Below, one piece after another: positions 11,959-24,673 of a stretch of DNA of 64,000 bases; the stretch's first letter is position 1; every line of letters begins with the position of its first letter. The translations under genes and the position numbers were made by a program. The notes beneath the pieces were generated by a model. That model was given only the letters and a program-made list of their open reading frames with translations, searched no databases and was not told the origin of the DNA. Origin of the DNA: Hsuehochloa calcarea (taxonomy: Eukaryota > Streptophyta > Magnoliopsida > Poales > Poaceae). The DNA is taken from NCBI GenBank assembly GCA_036346395.1, contig CM070602.1:13959098-14023097 (forward strand). The letters are read 5' to 3'.

Positions 11959-13416
11959 CCGGTTAGTTCAATCTTGATCTTAACCGGTTACTGAACTTGG
12001 CGATGGATAAATACTCCACCAAGCCGCATATCTTCGATAGGCACAACTATGCCTATGGGAAGAATCGCATGCGAGTCTTTCTTCAGAGCGAAGGACAAGC
12101 TGTGGGAGGTTGTTCGAGCCCCGCTCGTTATGCCCGAAGTTGCTACACCGGTTTCAGCAGCCCTTTTGGCTAACAACAATAAGAAAAAAAATCTCTTATA
12201 TGGTGGACTTAGTAGACAGGAGTATGATTAGATTTGCAATCTTGAGACTGTGCACGAGATTTGGAACATCATCGAAACCTATCATGAGGGTTCGTCCCAA
12301 ATCAAGAAAGTATGCCAAACAGTCTATAAGCGTGAATATAATAAATTCGAGATGCGTCCTGGAGAGAGCATCGATGACATTTTCAGTCGCTTCAATAAAG
12401 TGATTAATCAGATGAAAGTTGTTGGTATTGAATATTCTCAATTTAAAAATACCACCCACCTCTTGGCTGCAATCAACACTAAGAAGTGGGAGATAAAGGC
12501 TACAGCCATTGAGGAGAATGTCAATCTTTCTGATCTGACTTTGGAGCTGCTCTATAGCAAGCTCAAGACTCATGAGATCAAGAGGATTGATCATCCCAAG
12601 AAGGAAAATATGGCTTTGGTAGCAGACCCGCTCAATAGAGCTTCTGATGGGTCTTCTGAGTCTTCTTCTGGATTTTCGCTTGCTGGTTTATCTACAATCC
12701 ATGAAGAGGAGTTGGAGAGTCTCCCTGATGCTGAGTTGGCCCTCATAGTCAAAAAGGTCACACGGGCCTATAACAATATGAGAAATAGAAATAAAGGAGG
12801 TCTCGTGACTTGCTATGAGTGTGGTGAACTTAATCTTATCCGGGCAAATTGCCCTAAGCTGAAAGGTAAGAGCAACCATAAGGAGGGAAAGCCAGCTTAG
12901 AAGAAGCCTCAATGGAACAAATCAAGGTTTGATGCTGCCAAGCTGACGAATGCCGCTCACCGGGTTCTTACCGCTTTTGAGGAAAAATTCTTAAGCGATG
13001 TGGACTCCGGGAGCGAGGAGGACAAGGAAGAGGAGATTCCTCAAAACAAGAAGAAGGGCAAGGCCAAGGACTTCACCGGCTTGTGCTTCATGGCTGACTC
13101 CGTTGACGATGACAACGATGAGGTACCTCCTTCCTATGATGCCCTTTCTGATAGATGTGAAACTATGTTTGATCAACTCATGAGTCAGGATAAGCATTTA
13201 GAGTTTATCATGGCTAAGAACAAGGACTTAGAGTCACAAGTAGATATTTAAAATTTAGAACTACAAATGCTAAGACTCTTGAATCTGATGAATGTTCATT
13301 CATCTTGCCATGCTATGCACTCAGAATTTGCTAAACTGCAATCTGCTCATAATATTACTTTGCAATAACTTGAAAATGCTAGGACTGAGCTTGTTGAGGT
13401 TAAATCTGCTCCATGT

Positions 13417-14981
13417 TGAAAGCATCTAGGCCCCTAAAAATTGTATTTTGGTAATTAATGACATTATGTGAATATGGGACTAACATGTTTGTTGAAGTGT
13501 TTACAAGGCATAGTCCCAAAAATGACAAAGTGTATCCAAGGAGCTGCATGTCAAAGAATGTTGAAAAGATGGAGTTGGTCTCAAAGACAAGGTATAAATA
13601 GACTAGGACCCCTTTTGATTTTACCGGTCTTCGGAGTATGGAGGAAGACCGGATTATAGGATAAATGTCGTACTATTAAGGGGGAGCTTGTCTAGTAGCT
13701 TGAAAGCATCTCATTATGCCTTTGGATCAACTTAGGATCATGCATGTTCTTTTGGTTTGGTTTAAAAGAAAATCATTTTCTCCAGAACACAATCGGACGT
13801 TCCGCAGTTGTATGAGCGGAAGTTCCGATTAATCGGATGCTCCGAAAAACTGCGGTTGAATTTTTCCAGAGAGCATCCTCTTCGGGACTTAGCCGATTTT
13901 TCAAGTGCGGAAGTTCCGCAGTGAAATGAGCGGAAGTTCCGATTAATCGGCTGCTCCGAAATATGCGCGGTTGAATTTTTCCAGAGAGCATCCTTTTTCG
14001 GGACTTAGCCAAATTCTCAAGCGCGGAAGTTCCGCAATGAAATGAGCGGAAGTTCCGATTAATCGGTTGCTCCGAATTATGCGCGGTCGGTTTTTTCCAG
14101 AGAGCACCCGTTTTGGGACTTAGCCGTTTTCACAAGTGCGGTAGTTCCGCTGTGTAAAAGCGGATCTTCCGATTAATCGGAAGAACCGAAATCCTTATGG
14201 CGGAAGTTCCGCACATAAATCCAACGGCTAGTTCAGAGCATTTAATGCTCACTGTGATGACCGTTACAGTGCACTCGAGTGAAGTGCGGTAGTTCCGCAC
14301 TTTGTACTGCGGAACTTCCGATTTCCCTGACTTTTGCCTGATTTTCTGCATAACGGTCATATTTGGTTGTTGGGGCTATAAATACACCCCCACCAGCTCA
14401 AGGACGTGTTGTTGAGCATTCATTCAATTCATTTGAGCCTTGAGCACTCCTCTCACTCCTCATTTACTCTCTTTGCACACATTTGTGAGAAGTGAGCAAA
14501 AACAAAAGCATTGCATTCTTAGTTGATCCATTGGCTCTTGATTGTCGTCAAGTGAAGTTCAAGTTCTATTCTCTTGGTGCTTGTCGGCACCTAGACGACT
14601 TAGCGAAGGTTGCTCGGTGATCTCTTCAAAGAAGCTTGTGAAGAGACCGTTGTTTGCCAGTGATTGGTCGGTGTTCACCAACTCGGAGAGGAGGAAGAAC
14701 AACCAAGTGATCGAGGGTAGGCTTAATTTGTGGAGCCGGCTTGAGTGGTCAAGCTTCCTCAACGTGGACTAGTGAAGATCGACAAATCTTCGATACCACG
14801 GGAAAAACCCCCTTGTCCTTGTGCGGTTGATTCTTGTCTTTACTTATTGCACTTATTTTGTAGCTCATAGATTGTGTTAAATATCTTTGATTAGAGTATC
14901 TTGCTAATTTCGGTAATTTGATTAAGAAAATTTAGAAACCTCCTATTCACCCCCCTCTAGTCGGTTATCCTTGATCCTACA
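13417..14981 (+). mobile_element. Solo LTR (1565 bp) of another copia family
   Basis: CATGT at 13412-13416 recurs at 14982-14986. The ends are TGAAAGCATCTAGGCC and GATCCTACA, TG...CA as expected. A likely TATA box (GCTATAAATAC) is near 14375, followed by leader-like sequence. There is no internal region, so the element was reduced to one LTR by recombination. It contains an array of about 115-bp repeats, listed separately. Confidence 0.9.
13785..14330. repeat. Tandem repeat array of about 115 bp units with palindromes
   Basis: GATTAATCGG recurs at 13827, 13941, 14057 and 14171, spacings of 114, 116 and 114. Each unit also has one or two copies of GCGGAAGTTCCG, a near palindrome, and the shared GGGACTTAGCC. 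The array lies upstream of the TATA-like sequence of the solo LTR, in U3. Confidence 0.9.
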
Positions 14982-15844
14982 CATGTGAAAAATGCTTAGA
15001 GTCTAGCAAGTTAGTTGCTTCTGGTATGGTTGATTCTAGCATTTGCACTTTCTGTTTAGAATATGAACATGAAGTTAAAGATATCTTAGAAGCAGCTAGA
15101 GCTAAATATGCCAAACTTAAGGACAGTATTAAGTCTGCTACATGTTCTTCTTGTCCAGCTCTTAAACTTGAAACTGCTTTATATAAGAAGAAATATGCTA
15201 GAGCCATTAAAGGTAAAATCTGTGAATCATGTGTTAATCTTGAAGAAGAAAATGCTTATCTTAAGGATACCTTAGAAAAATTCTCTAAAGGTAAGAAACA
15301 ATTAAACATGATTTTGGATAAGCCTAAAACTTCTTATAAGAAGTAAGGACTAGGATGCAATTATGTCTAAGATAATTCTAAGCCAAAAGTTACTCAAGTC
15401 TTGGAAAATGGATTAGTTGAATTCAAAACTCAATATGCAAAAAATATTTTTAAATCTGCTGATTTTGCCCAACCATCTGTTAAATCAAAGGGTGCTTCTT
15501 CCAGTAATATTAAGTACCATTGCACCTATTGCAAAAAGGATGGACATTTGGTTGAGTTCTGTTGGCGTAGGTTGAAAAATGATAAGAAATATTTTGCTAA
15601 AATTTCATCCAATCAACCTAGAGTTTTTATGAGACATGGTAACATAGAAAAGAAGAAACATGGTTTAGGATTTGTGTCACATACTCATCATCATGCTCCT
15701 AGACAGGATAACTCTCATGTTAGTTTAACCATTGCTCATAACTGAATTTCAAATAAAATTAAGGATAGCACTTCTGCTTTGTATACTACTCGCAGACGTG
15801 TGCCTCAGTACCGGGTTCCCAAGTCTTGTTTAACTAACCCTAGT

Positions 15845-18400
15845 ATTGAGACAAATCGTTCTTCTTTACCTTGATTTTCAGGATTACCACGGAAAGAGGA
15901 AGGACATGTGGTTCGTGAACTCCGACTGTTCACACCACATGACCGGAGACTCAAGATGGTTCACCTCCTTCACGCGGTCGACGGATGATGACTTCATCAC
16001 CTTTGGAGATGATAAACAAGGGCGGATTGAAAGAACGGGATCGATCAGGGTGAACGACAATTTCATCCTCAAGTATGTCGCCCTTGTGGATAAGCTAAGG
16101 TTTAATTTGCTTTCTGTCTCTCAACTTCTTGATGATGTCTATGAGACTATATTTAAGAAAAATACTTGTCGGGTCTTGATTCAACTGGTGAGCTGGTTTT
16201 TAGGATTACTAGAGTTGCTAGGATCTTGGGAGCTGATTTTTCTGAATCTCTTGCTGGTTCTCTCAAATGCTTGATTTCATCTTCTTCTTCTGAGTTCTAG
16301 CTTTGGCACCGTCGTTTGGGGCACATTGGTTTTGATCATCTGACGCGAGTTAGCAACCTTGAGCTCATGAGAGGTTTGCCCAAACTCAAAGCCGTCAAGG
16401 ATGCTGTGTGTGCGCCCTGTAGGCATGGCAAGCAAGTTGCCGCCTCACACCCTTTAGTGACTATGGTCATGACTGACGGACGGGGACAGTTGCTTCATAT
16501 GGATACTGTTGGTCCTGCTAGGGTTCGGTCAGTTGGTGGGAATTGGTAAATTCTTATCATAGTCGATGATTTGTTTTAGATACACTTGGGTGTTCTTTCT
16601 TGCTTCGAAGGATGAAGCTTTTGATCATTATCATGATCTTGTTCTTCGTTTGGATTCTGAACTTCCGGGTGCCTTAAGAGCGATCCGCAGTGACAATGGC
16701 ACGGAGTTCAAGAATGCATATTTTGCTTCTTTTTGTGCTGAGCGTGGAATTGAGTATCAGTTCTCTTCACCACACGTCCCTCAATAAAATAGCATTGTGG
16801 AAAAGAAGAACATGACCCTAGTCGAGATGGCTAGGACGATGCTAGATGAGTATAGCACTCCGATGAGATTTTGGGCCGAAGCTACTGCTACTGCTTGCCA
16901 TATTGCTAATCGTGTCTTTTTGAGACCCTCTTTGGGCAAGACTGCTTATGAGCTTTGATTTTGTAGAAAACCCTCTGTCTCGCACTTTCGAGTCTTTGGA
17001 TCCAAGTGTTTTATTCTTAAGACAGGAAATCTAAATAAATTTGAGTCAAGAACTTTTGATGGTTTATTTCTGGGTTATCTTGCACATTCGAGGGATTTTC
17101 GGGTTTTTAATACTGAAACTAATCTTGTTCAGGAGACATGCAATGCCACTTTTGATGAGACTAGCCCTGGAGTTAGATCAGATATTTCAGGTGATACACA
17201 GGTGACAGAGAGTATATTTATAGATGGAGATGATGAAGAACTCGATGATGTTCTTCCACTTGCTGTGTTGACGCTCCGATTCCAGCACAAGAATCTGTTG
17301 TGACTATTTCGCCTTCAGATAAGGCTCCTGCTGTATCTTCATCATTAGCACTACCTACGGAGGTCGAAGAGATGCTTTCCTATCTGGGTGCACCACTTCA
17401 CATTCAAAGGCAGCACCCTCTGGATCAGATGATAGGTGATCTCTATGAGCGAGTCACTCGCTCTTGGTATCATGATCCAAACCTCTACTCTCATCCTACT
17501 TTTGTTGCTTCTTTTGAACCCCGCGATATATCACATGCTTTATCAGATTCTAGCTGGGTCAATGCCATGCATGAGGAGTTAGAGAATTTTGAGAGGAATG
17601 AGGTTTGGAACCTAGTAGAACCTCCTAGTGGCCATAATGTTATAGGAACCTGCTGGGTCTTAAAAAACAAACAAAATGAGGATAGTTCTGTAATTAGAAA
17701 CAAGGTTAGGTTGGTAGCTCAGGACTTGAGCCAAGTTGAGGGGTTAGATTTTGATGAGACCTTTGCTCCTGTTGCTAGACTAGAAGCCATTCACATTCTT
17801 CTTGCATTTGCTGCATCTAAGGACTTTAAATTATATCAGATGGATGTTAAGAGTACCTTTTTGAATGGTTACATAGAGGAGGAAGTGTATGTTAGGCAAC
17901 CCCCAGGCTTTGAGAATCCCAAGAACCCAATTCATGTGTTCAAGCTATCCAAAGCCTTGTATGATCTTAAGCAAGCCCCTAGAGCCTGGTACGATAGACT
18001 TAAGATATTTTTGCTTAAGAATGATTTTGAAATGGGTAAGGTAGACAAGACTTTGTTCATTCTTAGGCCTGGTAATGACTTCCTGCTTGCTCAAATTTAC
18101 GTTGATGATATTATCTTTAGTGGTTTTTTTTAATGCTTTTGTTTCCAGCATTTCTGAGACTATGACCAGGGAATTTGAGATGAGTATGATGGGAGAGCTC
18201 AATTACTTTTTGGGGCTTCAAATCAAGCAATGCAAGGAAGGGATCTTCATCCATCAGACGAAGTACACTAAGGACTTGCTCAAACGCTTCGACATGGGTG
18301 ACTGCAAGCCGATCTCCACTCCCATGGCGACTTCGACTGTTTTGGATCCAGATGAGGAAGGAGAAGCCGTGGATCAACGCGAGTACCGCAGTATGATCGG
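15845..18400 (+). pseudogene. pol of the Sirevirus-like copia element: PR, IN, RT
   Basis: WFVNSDCSHHMTG (about 15909) is the protease region, with DS.CS in the place of the usual aspartate motif. LGHIGFDHLTRVSNLELMRG (about 16316) is the pre-integrase zinc region, and AIRSDNGTEFKN (about 16680) belongs to the integrase core. RT runs from 17300 through QMDVKSTFLNG to the YVDD box near 18100, with a frame change at 18130. Stops occur, for instance after 16274, 16549 and 16787. It is cut at 18400 by a solo LTR and continues at 22348. Confidence 0.85.
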
Positions 18401-21400
18401 TGTAACATCCCAAAAGTGGATTTGTATTTCAAATGTAAGAAAATCAAGAGAAATTAAAACTTTTCTTGCATTTTGAAGTCATTGATCAATTCTGTAATTC
18501 TTGATTAAGGAATTATGGAAATTATAATCAGAATCCTCAATTGACTACAATCAAAAACCTCCTGGTCATAGATCTTGTGCCAAACCCGTGGAGATATTTC
18601 TCCTGAGTTCTAGGGAGGCTTGGCAACACCCCTGAATTATCTCATGATTTTTAGAAATTATTTGATAATGTCTGGAGGCAAGTCAAATTTGGTCAAACCC
18701 TATTTCCCCTTTTCTGGAAATTCAGGAGAAAGTTTCAGTGCCAGAAAATCCCTGAAAATTTTATAAGAGGTTCCTCCTGCGGTCGGCAAGCTCCAGTTAA
18801 AATTTCATAAATTTTGGAGTTTGTTTGCTACCTCAAATAACTCCTCTAGGATCAGATGTTAGGATTCAAACCCTAACTGGTTTGCACTGTTCCGTAGGTT
18901 CGAATTGGACTCGGGCTCGAGCCACTTGACTCGGTTCAGTCCACTAACTGTACCGACCCGGTCGTTTGGGTGTGCTGGTCGTGAGCCGTTGGATCGGCAT
19001 CAAACGGCCCCCGACCAGCCAAACGTTGGAATCGTTTAATCCACCCGATCTAACTCGGCCGTTGGATTGGCATCGAACGGTCTTCGACCAGTCGAACGAT
19101 GAAATCGTTTTAAACCACTCGATCTAACTCAGCCGTTCGATTTCAATCCGACGACCGACGAGTCGTCTCCTTCCTCCGTCGTAGCGTTAGCGGCGATCAT
19201 GGCGTCTTGCGCAGAGGAGAAAGCGGCAGCGTGCGATCCACTCTGTGGTCACCTTTAAACGGCTAGCTCTGCGCGCATTAAATGCCCGCCACGCCTCCTC
19301 GAAGAGGCCATGATTCGATCGCTCCCATCGCCTCAAGAGCTCTCATGGCGTTGTTGACCCGACCGAAAACCCGGCGTTGCTCTCGCCATTGCTCTATTTA
19401 AAACTCCATTGCTTCACCCTTAGCTTCCTTTAGCACCTCCGCAACTTCAGCTAGCACCCCCCAAGCTTGCTTGAGCTGCAGTTCCTCGCAATCCCCTCGA
19501 CCGCCATTGCTGAGTGTGAAGTTTGATGGGGCGGTGCGGCGAGGGTTTCTTCTTCAAGTCTTTGCCCCACGCTCCCCTTTACTCTCTGGAGCTTAACCTC
19601 ACTCGGTTTGGTTCTCTCTTTGCTCAGTCATTGTGGCCTAGTGAGGACCTTACCGCCGCTTCGGTCACTGTCGTCGGAGCCCTCCGTGGGTCTCTGGTCG
19701 TTCTTCAGCTCAGGTAGTTTCTCATTGCCCTATAGGAGTTTAGGTGTGTTTTCGTTGTTCTTTTGGTATTATCCGTTCAGAGAGTTCTCCCGAGCCATAC
19801 CTACTCGGCCGCACTCCATGGTCGTACCACCGTAGCAGCCATACTCCGACCAGTACTGGCCGCCGGTCGGATCGCTAAACTTTTAGACACTCATCTCTGC
19901 CCTTGGCTGGCGCCGCTGTGGTCGGAGAAGCCGCCGAGCCGCTGGCAAAGCGTGCGGAGGCGCCGCCTGGTCGAATTCGAATTCAACATCGAGCTTGGTC
20001 GTTTCGACCAGATGCAGTATTATGATGGGTAAATATGACGTCGCGTAGTCCTCAGAAGTACCCCTTACATTTGTAAGGGAGAGGCCTGTCAAGTGATTGT
20101 AAGTTCTCCTACAATCACCCCCATAGTCGTAAGTCTTACTACGACTATGGCGTGGTCATAAGTCCTTCTACGACTATTACCCAGTCGTAAGTTCTGTCGC
20201 GGCCTGTACCTAGTCGTAAGTCCTACTACGACTATGTCATAGTCATAAGTTCTACTACGACTTGTACCTAGTCGTAAGTCTTTTTCCGACTATGTCATGG
20301 TCGTAAATTCTTCTACGACCACTACCTGGTCGTAAATCCTTCTACGACTATTGTTCGGTCGTAGCTTCTTCTACGACCTACACCTGGTCGTAAGACCTTC
20401 TTTTGGTCGTATCTTTGGCATTAAGAATCCAAATCAATTGGTTCTTGTTGCTAAATTCTTTATAAATTATCCTCTTGCTACTGTAAAATTTTCAGAATTT
20501 TTGGAGAAAGTTTACTGTTGGGTCTTTGCGTTTTATTCGTTCTTATCGGTTGCTTTTCGCTTTCTCGTTAGGATCCGAAGAGCACATTGACAATATTATT
20601 GATCCTCAGCAACAACTTGACCCACAGCAAACAGGCAAACAGTTTGATCATAAATGTCCTATTACTTTCAAATCTAATACTTTGTTTCTAAACTTTATGT
20701 ATGCATGCTTTTGTGTCAAAGTATTTTTCCTGATTAGAGGTAGCTATTCATATTGCATTGTTGCCTTTAAATTGTTATCTCCTGCCACAAACATAAGTTA
20801 TTAACATCGCTGGTGAATTAGAGCCCGGTGATTTAATTACTCTCTTTTACTGTCTTTTCGATGTCATGCTTAGAAATGCTTAGTTACCGGTAGTATTGGG
20901 CGATCATCGACTTAGTCGATGATCTTGATCACACAAATCTTATTATTACTCCATTATGTCCAGCACCCTGTGCTTTGTTACTTTGTAAAGTCAAAAACTG
21001 AAATAAAATTATTTTCGACTTGGGCACAATGGTATGTTGGTGTGATCTGTTGGTGTGAATGGAATGGTGCCTAGGTCATCAAGGACCGAGTTACTTGTGT
21101 CACTAAGCCAAGCGCTTATGCGTGCTAACCACGCGAGAGGGATATGTGACCTCTTTTGACTTAGTACTTTGGCGTGGGTTATCTCCGAGTCGCAGGAGGG
21201 GGTTGTGTGTGTTGTGTGAAACATGATATGTGTTCTTGTGTCGGGTGTGCGGTGGTGGAGATTCCGGGTAGGCTCTCCACCTCGAGGAGCATTGTAGTTG
21301 TCCAAGGCTTTACCTGAGACGGGTAGTTGACCGAGGCTTTACAACGACTCCGACACAACGTATGGGTTTCTATCCATACGGGTGGCTAGTGAATAATTCA

Positions 21401-22342
21401 CAATATTGGAAATGTCTCGTAGGACTTAGCCGTGCCGGCATACCTAAGAAAGTGTGCTTAATAGCTTGGCAAAAAAGCGGTCTGGCGTGTGGGTACATTA
21501 GTACACCCCTGCAGGGTATAAAACTATTCGAATAGCCTCGTCCTAGGTTATGGACATGCTTGGTAAGGTCGTGCAAGAACTAGACTACAACCTTTTTAAA
21601 TTAAAATTTGACATGGGTGGTATGAATGGGTAATTCATGCTATTGTTGTGGTGACTAAGGGTTTAGTCACTTCCAGGCTGTTGTTGTCACTACCTACTGT
21701 ATTATTGCTGTCTGTTACGATTATTTGAACATTAAAAACAGATTTGCCAACTTGCTTTCAAATGTATTACATTATTGCAAATAAAGTTTGCTTTGTGTTG
21801 AAAATGAAACATACAGCCTCCACTTGAATAGCTTGCATATAGTTATGTACAGGTCTGTTACTCTACACGTAAGTCTTGCGAGTACATTCAAAGTACTCAC
21901 CCGGCTTTGCTGGGCTCTTTGTTGCAGGGAAGGAAGGTGAGCCCCAAGGGCCTCACTTTTGTGAAATGTGCTGTGGATTCGACGACTAGCTTGGCGGTCC
22001 GGTCGGTTGCCTTGTGGGTTAAAGGCACACTGATTGGCTCTTTTGTTTTATGACCATCTTATGGCATTTTTGCTTCCGCTGTTCAATTTCTATATGTATA
22101 TATCTTTTGGCCGGTCGGCCTCTCTTTTGTAATAACTATCCTTTATTTATGTTATCTTCTGGTTTGTTGTTTTGCTTCGGTTCTATGTGAATGAATGGAG
22201 TTGATACATAAATTTTGTAAAGAGGGGTGTATACTGCATTTCTGGGAAGTATACATGTCTCGAGTCTCGGATTATCTGATTTGTGATGCTAGGACCAAAT
22301 GGATGGTTAAGCATTACAAGCCCGATAAACCGGGGTCTCACA
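18401..22342 (+). mobile_element. Solo LTR (3942 bp) of a second long-LTR family
   Basis: ATCGG at 18396-18400 recurs at 22343-22347. The ends are TGTAACATCCC and GGGGTCTCACA. No gag or pol is inside. A relative of 3810 bp with the same ends lies at 44299-48108; both share long stretches such as the region around ACCTAAGAAAGTGTGCTTAA (21450) and the one around GGTGAGCCCCAAGGGCCTCA (21937). The two families of TGTAACATCC LTRs in the window also share a short ATTCGAATAG...TATGGACATGC segment, so they are distantly related. Confidence 0.9.
20098..20410. repeat. Array of 29-bp hairpin units (GTCGTA...TACGAC)
   Basis: About ten units of 29 bp, each containing GTCGTAAGTC followed by TACGAC, so each can fold on itself. 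Units drift by a few substitutions. It lies inside the solo LTR at 18401-22342 and I do not see it in the related LTR at 44299-48108. Confidence 0.9.
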
Positions 22343-22347
22343 ATCGG

Positions 22348-22878
22348 CTCCCTTCTGTACCTGACGGCCTCAAGACCGGACGTCTACTTCACGGTCTGAC
22401 TCTGTGCGAGGTTTCTGATTTTGATTTTGCGGGCTGTCGGCTAGATAGGAAGAGTACCTCAGGCACTTGTCACTTCCTAGGCACTTCTCTTGTTTCTTGG
22501 TCTTCTAGGAAGCAGTCTTCTGTTGCACAATCCACTCTTGAAGTTTGAATATGTAGTCATGCTAGTTCTCAGTAGTCGATTTTGTAGATGGTAACCACTG
22601 TTAAGGATTATGGGTTAAATTTTGCTAGCGTTCCTCTTTTCGGTGATAACACTTCTGCCATTAATATTTCTAAGAACCCTGTGCAACACTCTAGGACCAA
22701 GCACATAGACATTCGCTATCATTTTCTTAGAGACCATGTTGAAAAAGGTGATATTATGCTGCACTTCGTGGAGTCCGAGGCTCAACTGGCTGATATCCTT
22801 ACCAAGCCTTTAGACCCAACTAGGTTTGCCACATTGAGGAGCGAGTTAAGGGTAATTTATCCCTATGGGTTGGTTTGA
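22348..22878 (+). pseudogene. RNase H end of the Sirevirus-like pol
   Basis: Reads on from the RT broken at 18400. It has DFDFAGCRLDRKSTSG, then a stop, then the RNase H end with NPVQHSRTKHIDIRYHFLRD and ADILTKPLDP, which are strong copia signatures. The frame ends at 22876-22878. Confidence 0.9.
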
Positions 22879-24673
22879 GGGGGAGTTCGATATTTTCTGA
22901 TCTTACCTTGCTCTTTTGATGTTTCCTTGTTCTTTTCTGAACTTATTGATCTTTTTGAACTTTTTTAGGTTTTTAGGCTTTTCTCGCATCTCATTGTATC
23001 ATATTGCATTCATAAGAAAAATCCAAAAAGATGCATTGTAATATAAGATTTTCTGCTTATCTTTTAAAATTGATGAAGCTTTGCCTATTATCCTCTGGAG
23101 CTTTAGTATTTCAATTTTTGCTCAATGCCATGTCTAGTTCTTTGACTTGCTAGAATTATCATGCTTTCACATATACAGATAATTATTTGCTGTATGAGTT
23201 AGAATTCTAAACAACTCGAACTAAAAACTGCAATTTGTGGATATTTTAGCTAGTTGCGCAATTAGTGCTCCTTTTGTGACATTGGCCCTGTCAGAATTGC
23301 TTTGCAAGCTCTTGAATCTAAAATTGACCATTACTTGAGCTTCTTGTGTTCTTGAGAATCTAAAACTGCTCTTGTGAAACATGAAAAATCAAATTTTAAG
23401 ATTGTCTTATGCTTCAATTGTGCCAAACTACTCTTACGAGACTGCTTGTCAAAGATATGAACTTGGAGATAGTTTCATGATCCAGACGATCTCATGGGGA
23501 CTGCTTGTCAGAATTGACATGAACATCAAGATTTATCGCCCTGGTAGAATCTTAGGAAGAGTTTGTGGATGGCTCCTAGTCCAGGGTCTTCTTCACTAGG
23601 ATATACCTTTAATCAACTTCTGGTCGAAGTTTAGGATGAGGTTGTGGATAACCCCTAGTCCAGGATCTTGTCACTAAGTTAGATCATTAGTCAACTTCAA
23701 TATTCAGTGCAAATGAGAAAACTGTTGAAAAATGGGCGTTTGAGAAAATTGAGCAAAATGATTCAGTATAGTACCTGATTGTCTCTTAATGTGGTCTTTG
23801 TTAGCTTTTTGATCACACTTTGATATTTTGATATGGTCAGTTTCACTTTAGGATCCCTGTTGATGAACCATCTAAATTTGAAGCTTTGCTTAAATTGATC
23901 AAATCTATTACTTTATATTTGAGCCTTCGTGCTTAGCTTTGATATATATGTCTTATCATGGTCTTGCTAGTACTGTTAGGCTTGGTATGTTGTTTGTGCA
24001 ATATTAGAGATGCTAGCTTGTTCTTTTGGGTAATCTCCAAAGCTTCTTGTAATCAAAATATTGAAAAATACAAAAATGAAGCCACTCCATTGCACTTCAT
24101 GCATACTCCTTCTTATGTTTTTTTCTTCTTCATTCTGCATTTGTTATCTCTGGATGAGAGGAAGACGTGATTCCTTGTTGACTCCATTGTCAAAGGGGGA
24201 GAAGATATTTCAATGTTGGGGGAGAAGATATATCATTGTTGTACAAACGGGGAGAAGATATATAAAAATAATAAAAAGGAGAAAAAATTGGAGAATTTGA
24301 ATTTTTTTGAAATCTGTGGATCATAGCGAGGGGGAGTTTTTGAATTGCATTCTTATTGTCTTATTGACTTTTCTGAACTTGAATTGCATTTCTTGATCCT
24401 CACGATGATCAAAGGTCAATTGAACAATTATTCTTTCATATGGACCGTAAGTGAGATTTTTTTGACTCTTTTTCCGGAATTTAAAGTTTTTATATATTCT
24501 TTTGCCTTATCTCATATACCTATGCTATTCTGATGCTAGCTTGGTCATTTCCATTGCTTTCTCTTGCTTATGGACCAAGTTGTGCCTTTGTGTGAAAACG
24601 AAAGTATTTCACTTTGCAAACCTCCAAATTATATTTTCTGAATTATTGCCAATGTGTTCATCAAGGGGGAGAT
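22877..24673 (+). other. Long 3' region with repeated polypurine tracts
   Basis: Between RNase H and the 3' LTR there is 1.8 kb without an intact gene. GGGGGAG or similar purine runs occur at 22877-22885, 24192-24205, 24215-24228, 24247-24260, 24326-24336 and directly before the 3' LTR at 24663-24672. The last is the priming tract. Multiple tracts are known in the Sirevirus lineage. No envelope-like protein is recognisable. Confidence 0.75.

Larger units (their letters stand above)
12003..15744 (+). pseudogene. gag of the Sirevirus-like copia element, interrupted
   Basis: The frame begins MDKYSTKPHIF at 12003, a start typical of this lineage. A long piece at 12250-12900 carries a capsid-like region and a CCHC knuckle (CYECGELNLIRANC, with N where H or G is usual). 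Acidic and coiled-coil-like sequence follows to 13251. A solo LTR with a CATGT TSD splits the frame at 13416; it resumes at 14982 and ends with a Cys/His motif (CTYCKKDGHLVEFC) near 15520-15560. There are stops at several places, for example after 12231 and 13251. Confidence 0.8.

Noticed and set aside
20098..20410. Regular array resembling a CRISPR locus
   Set aside because: There are no unique spacers, the units are directly adjacent and degenerate, no cas genes are near, and the genome is a plant.
22879..24673. Possible envelope-like gene, as some Sireviruses carry
   Set aside because: Only short frames (for example 23958-24170 and 24345-24533) with no conserved membrane-protein layout.
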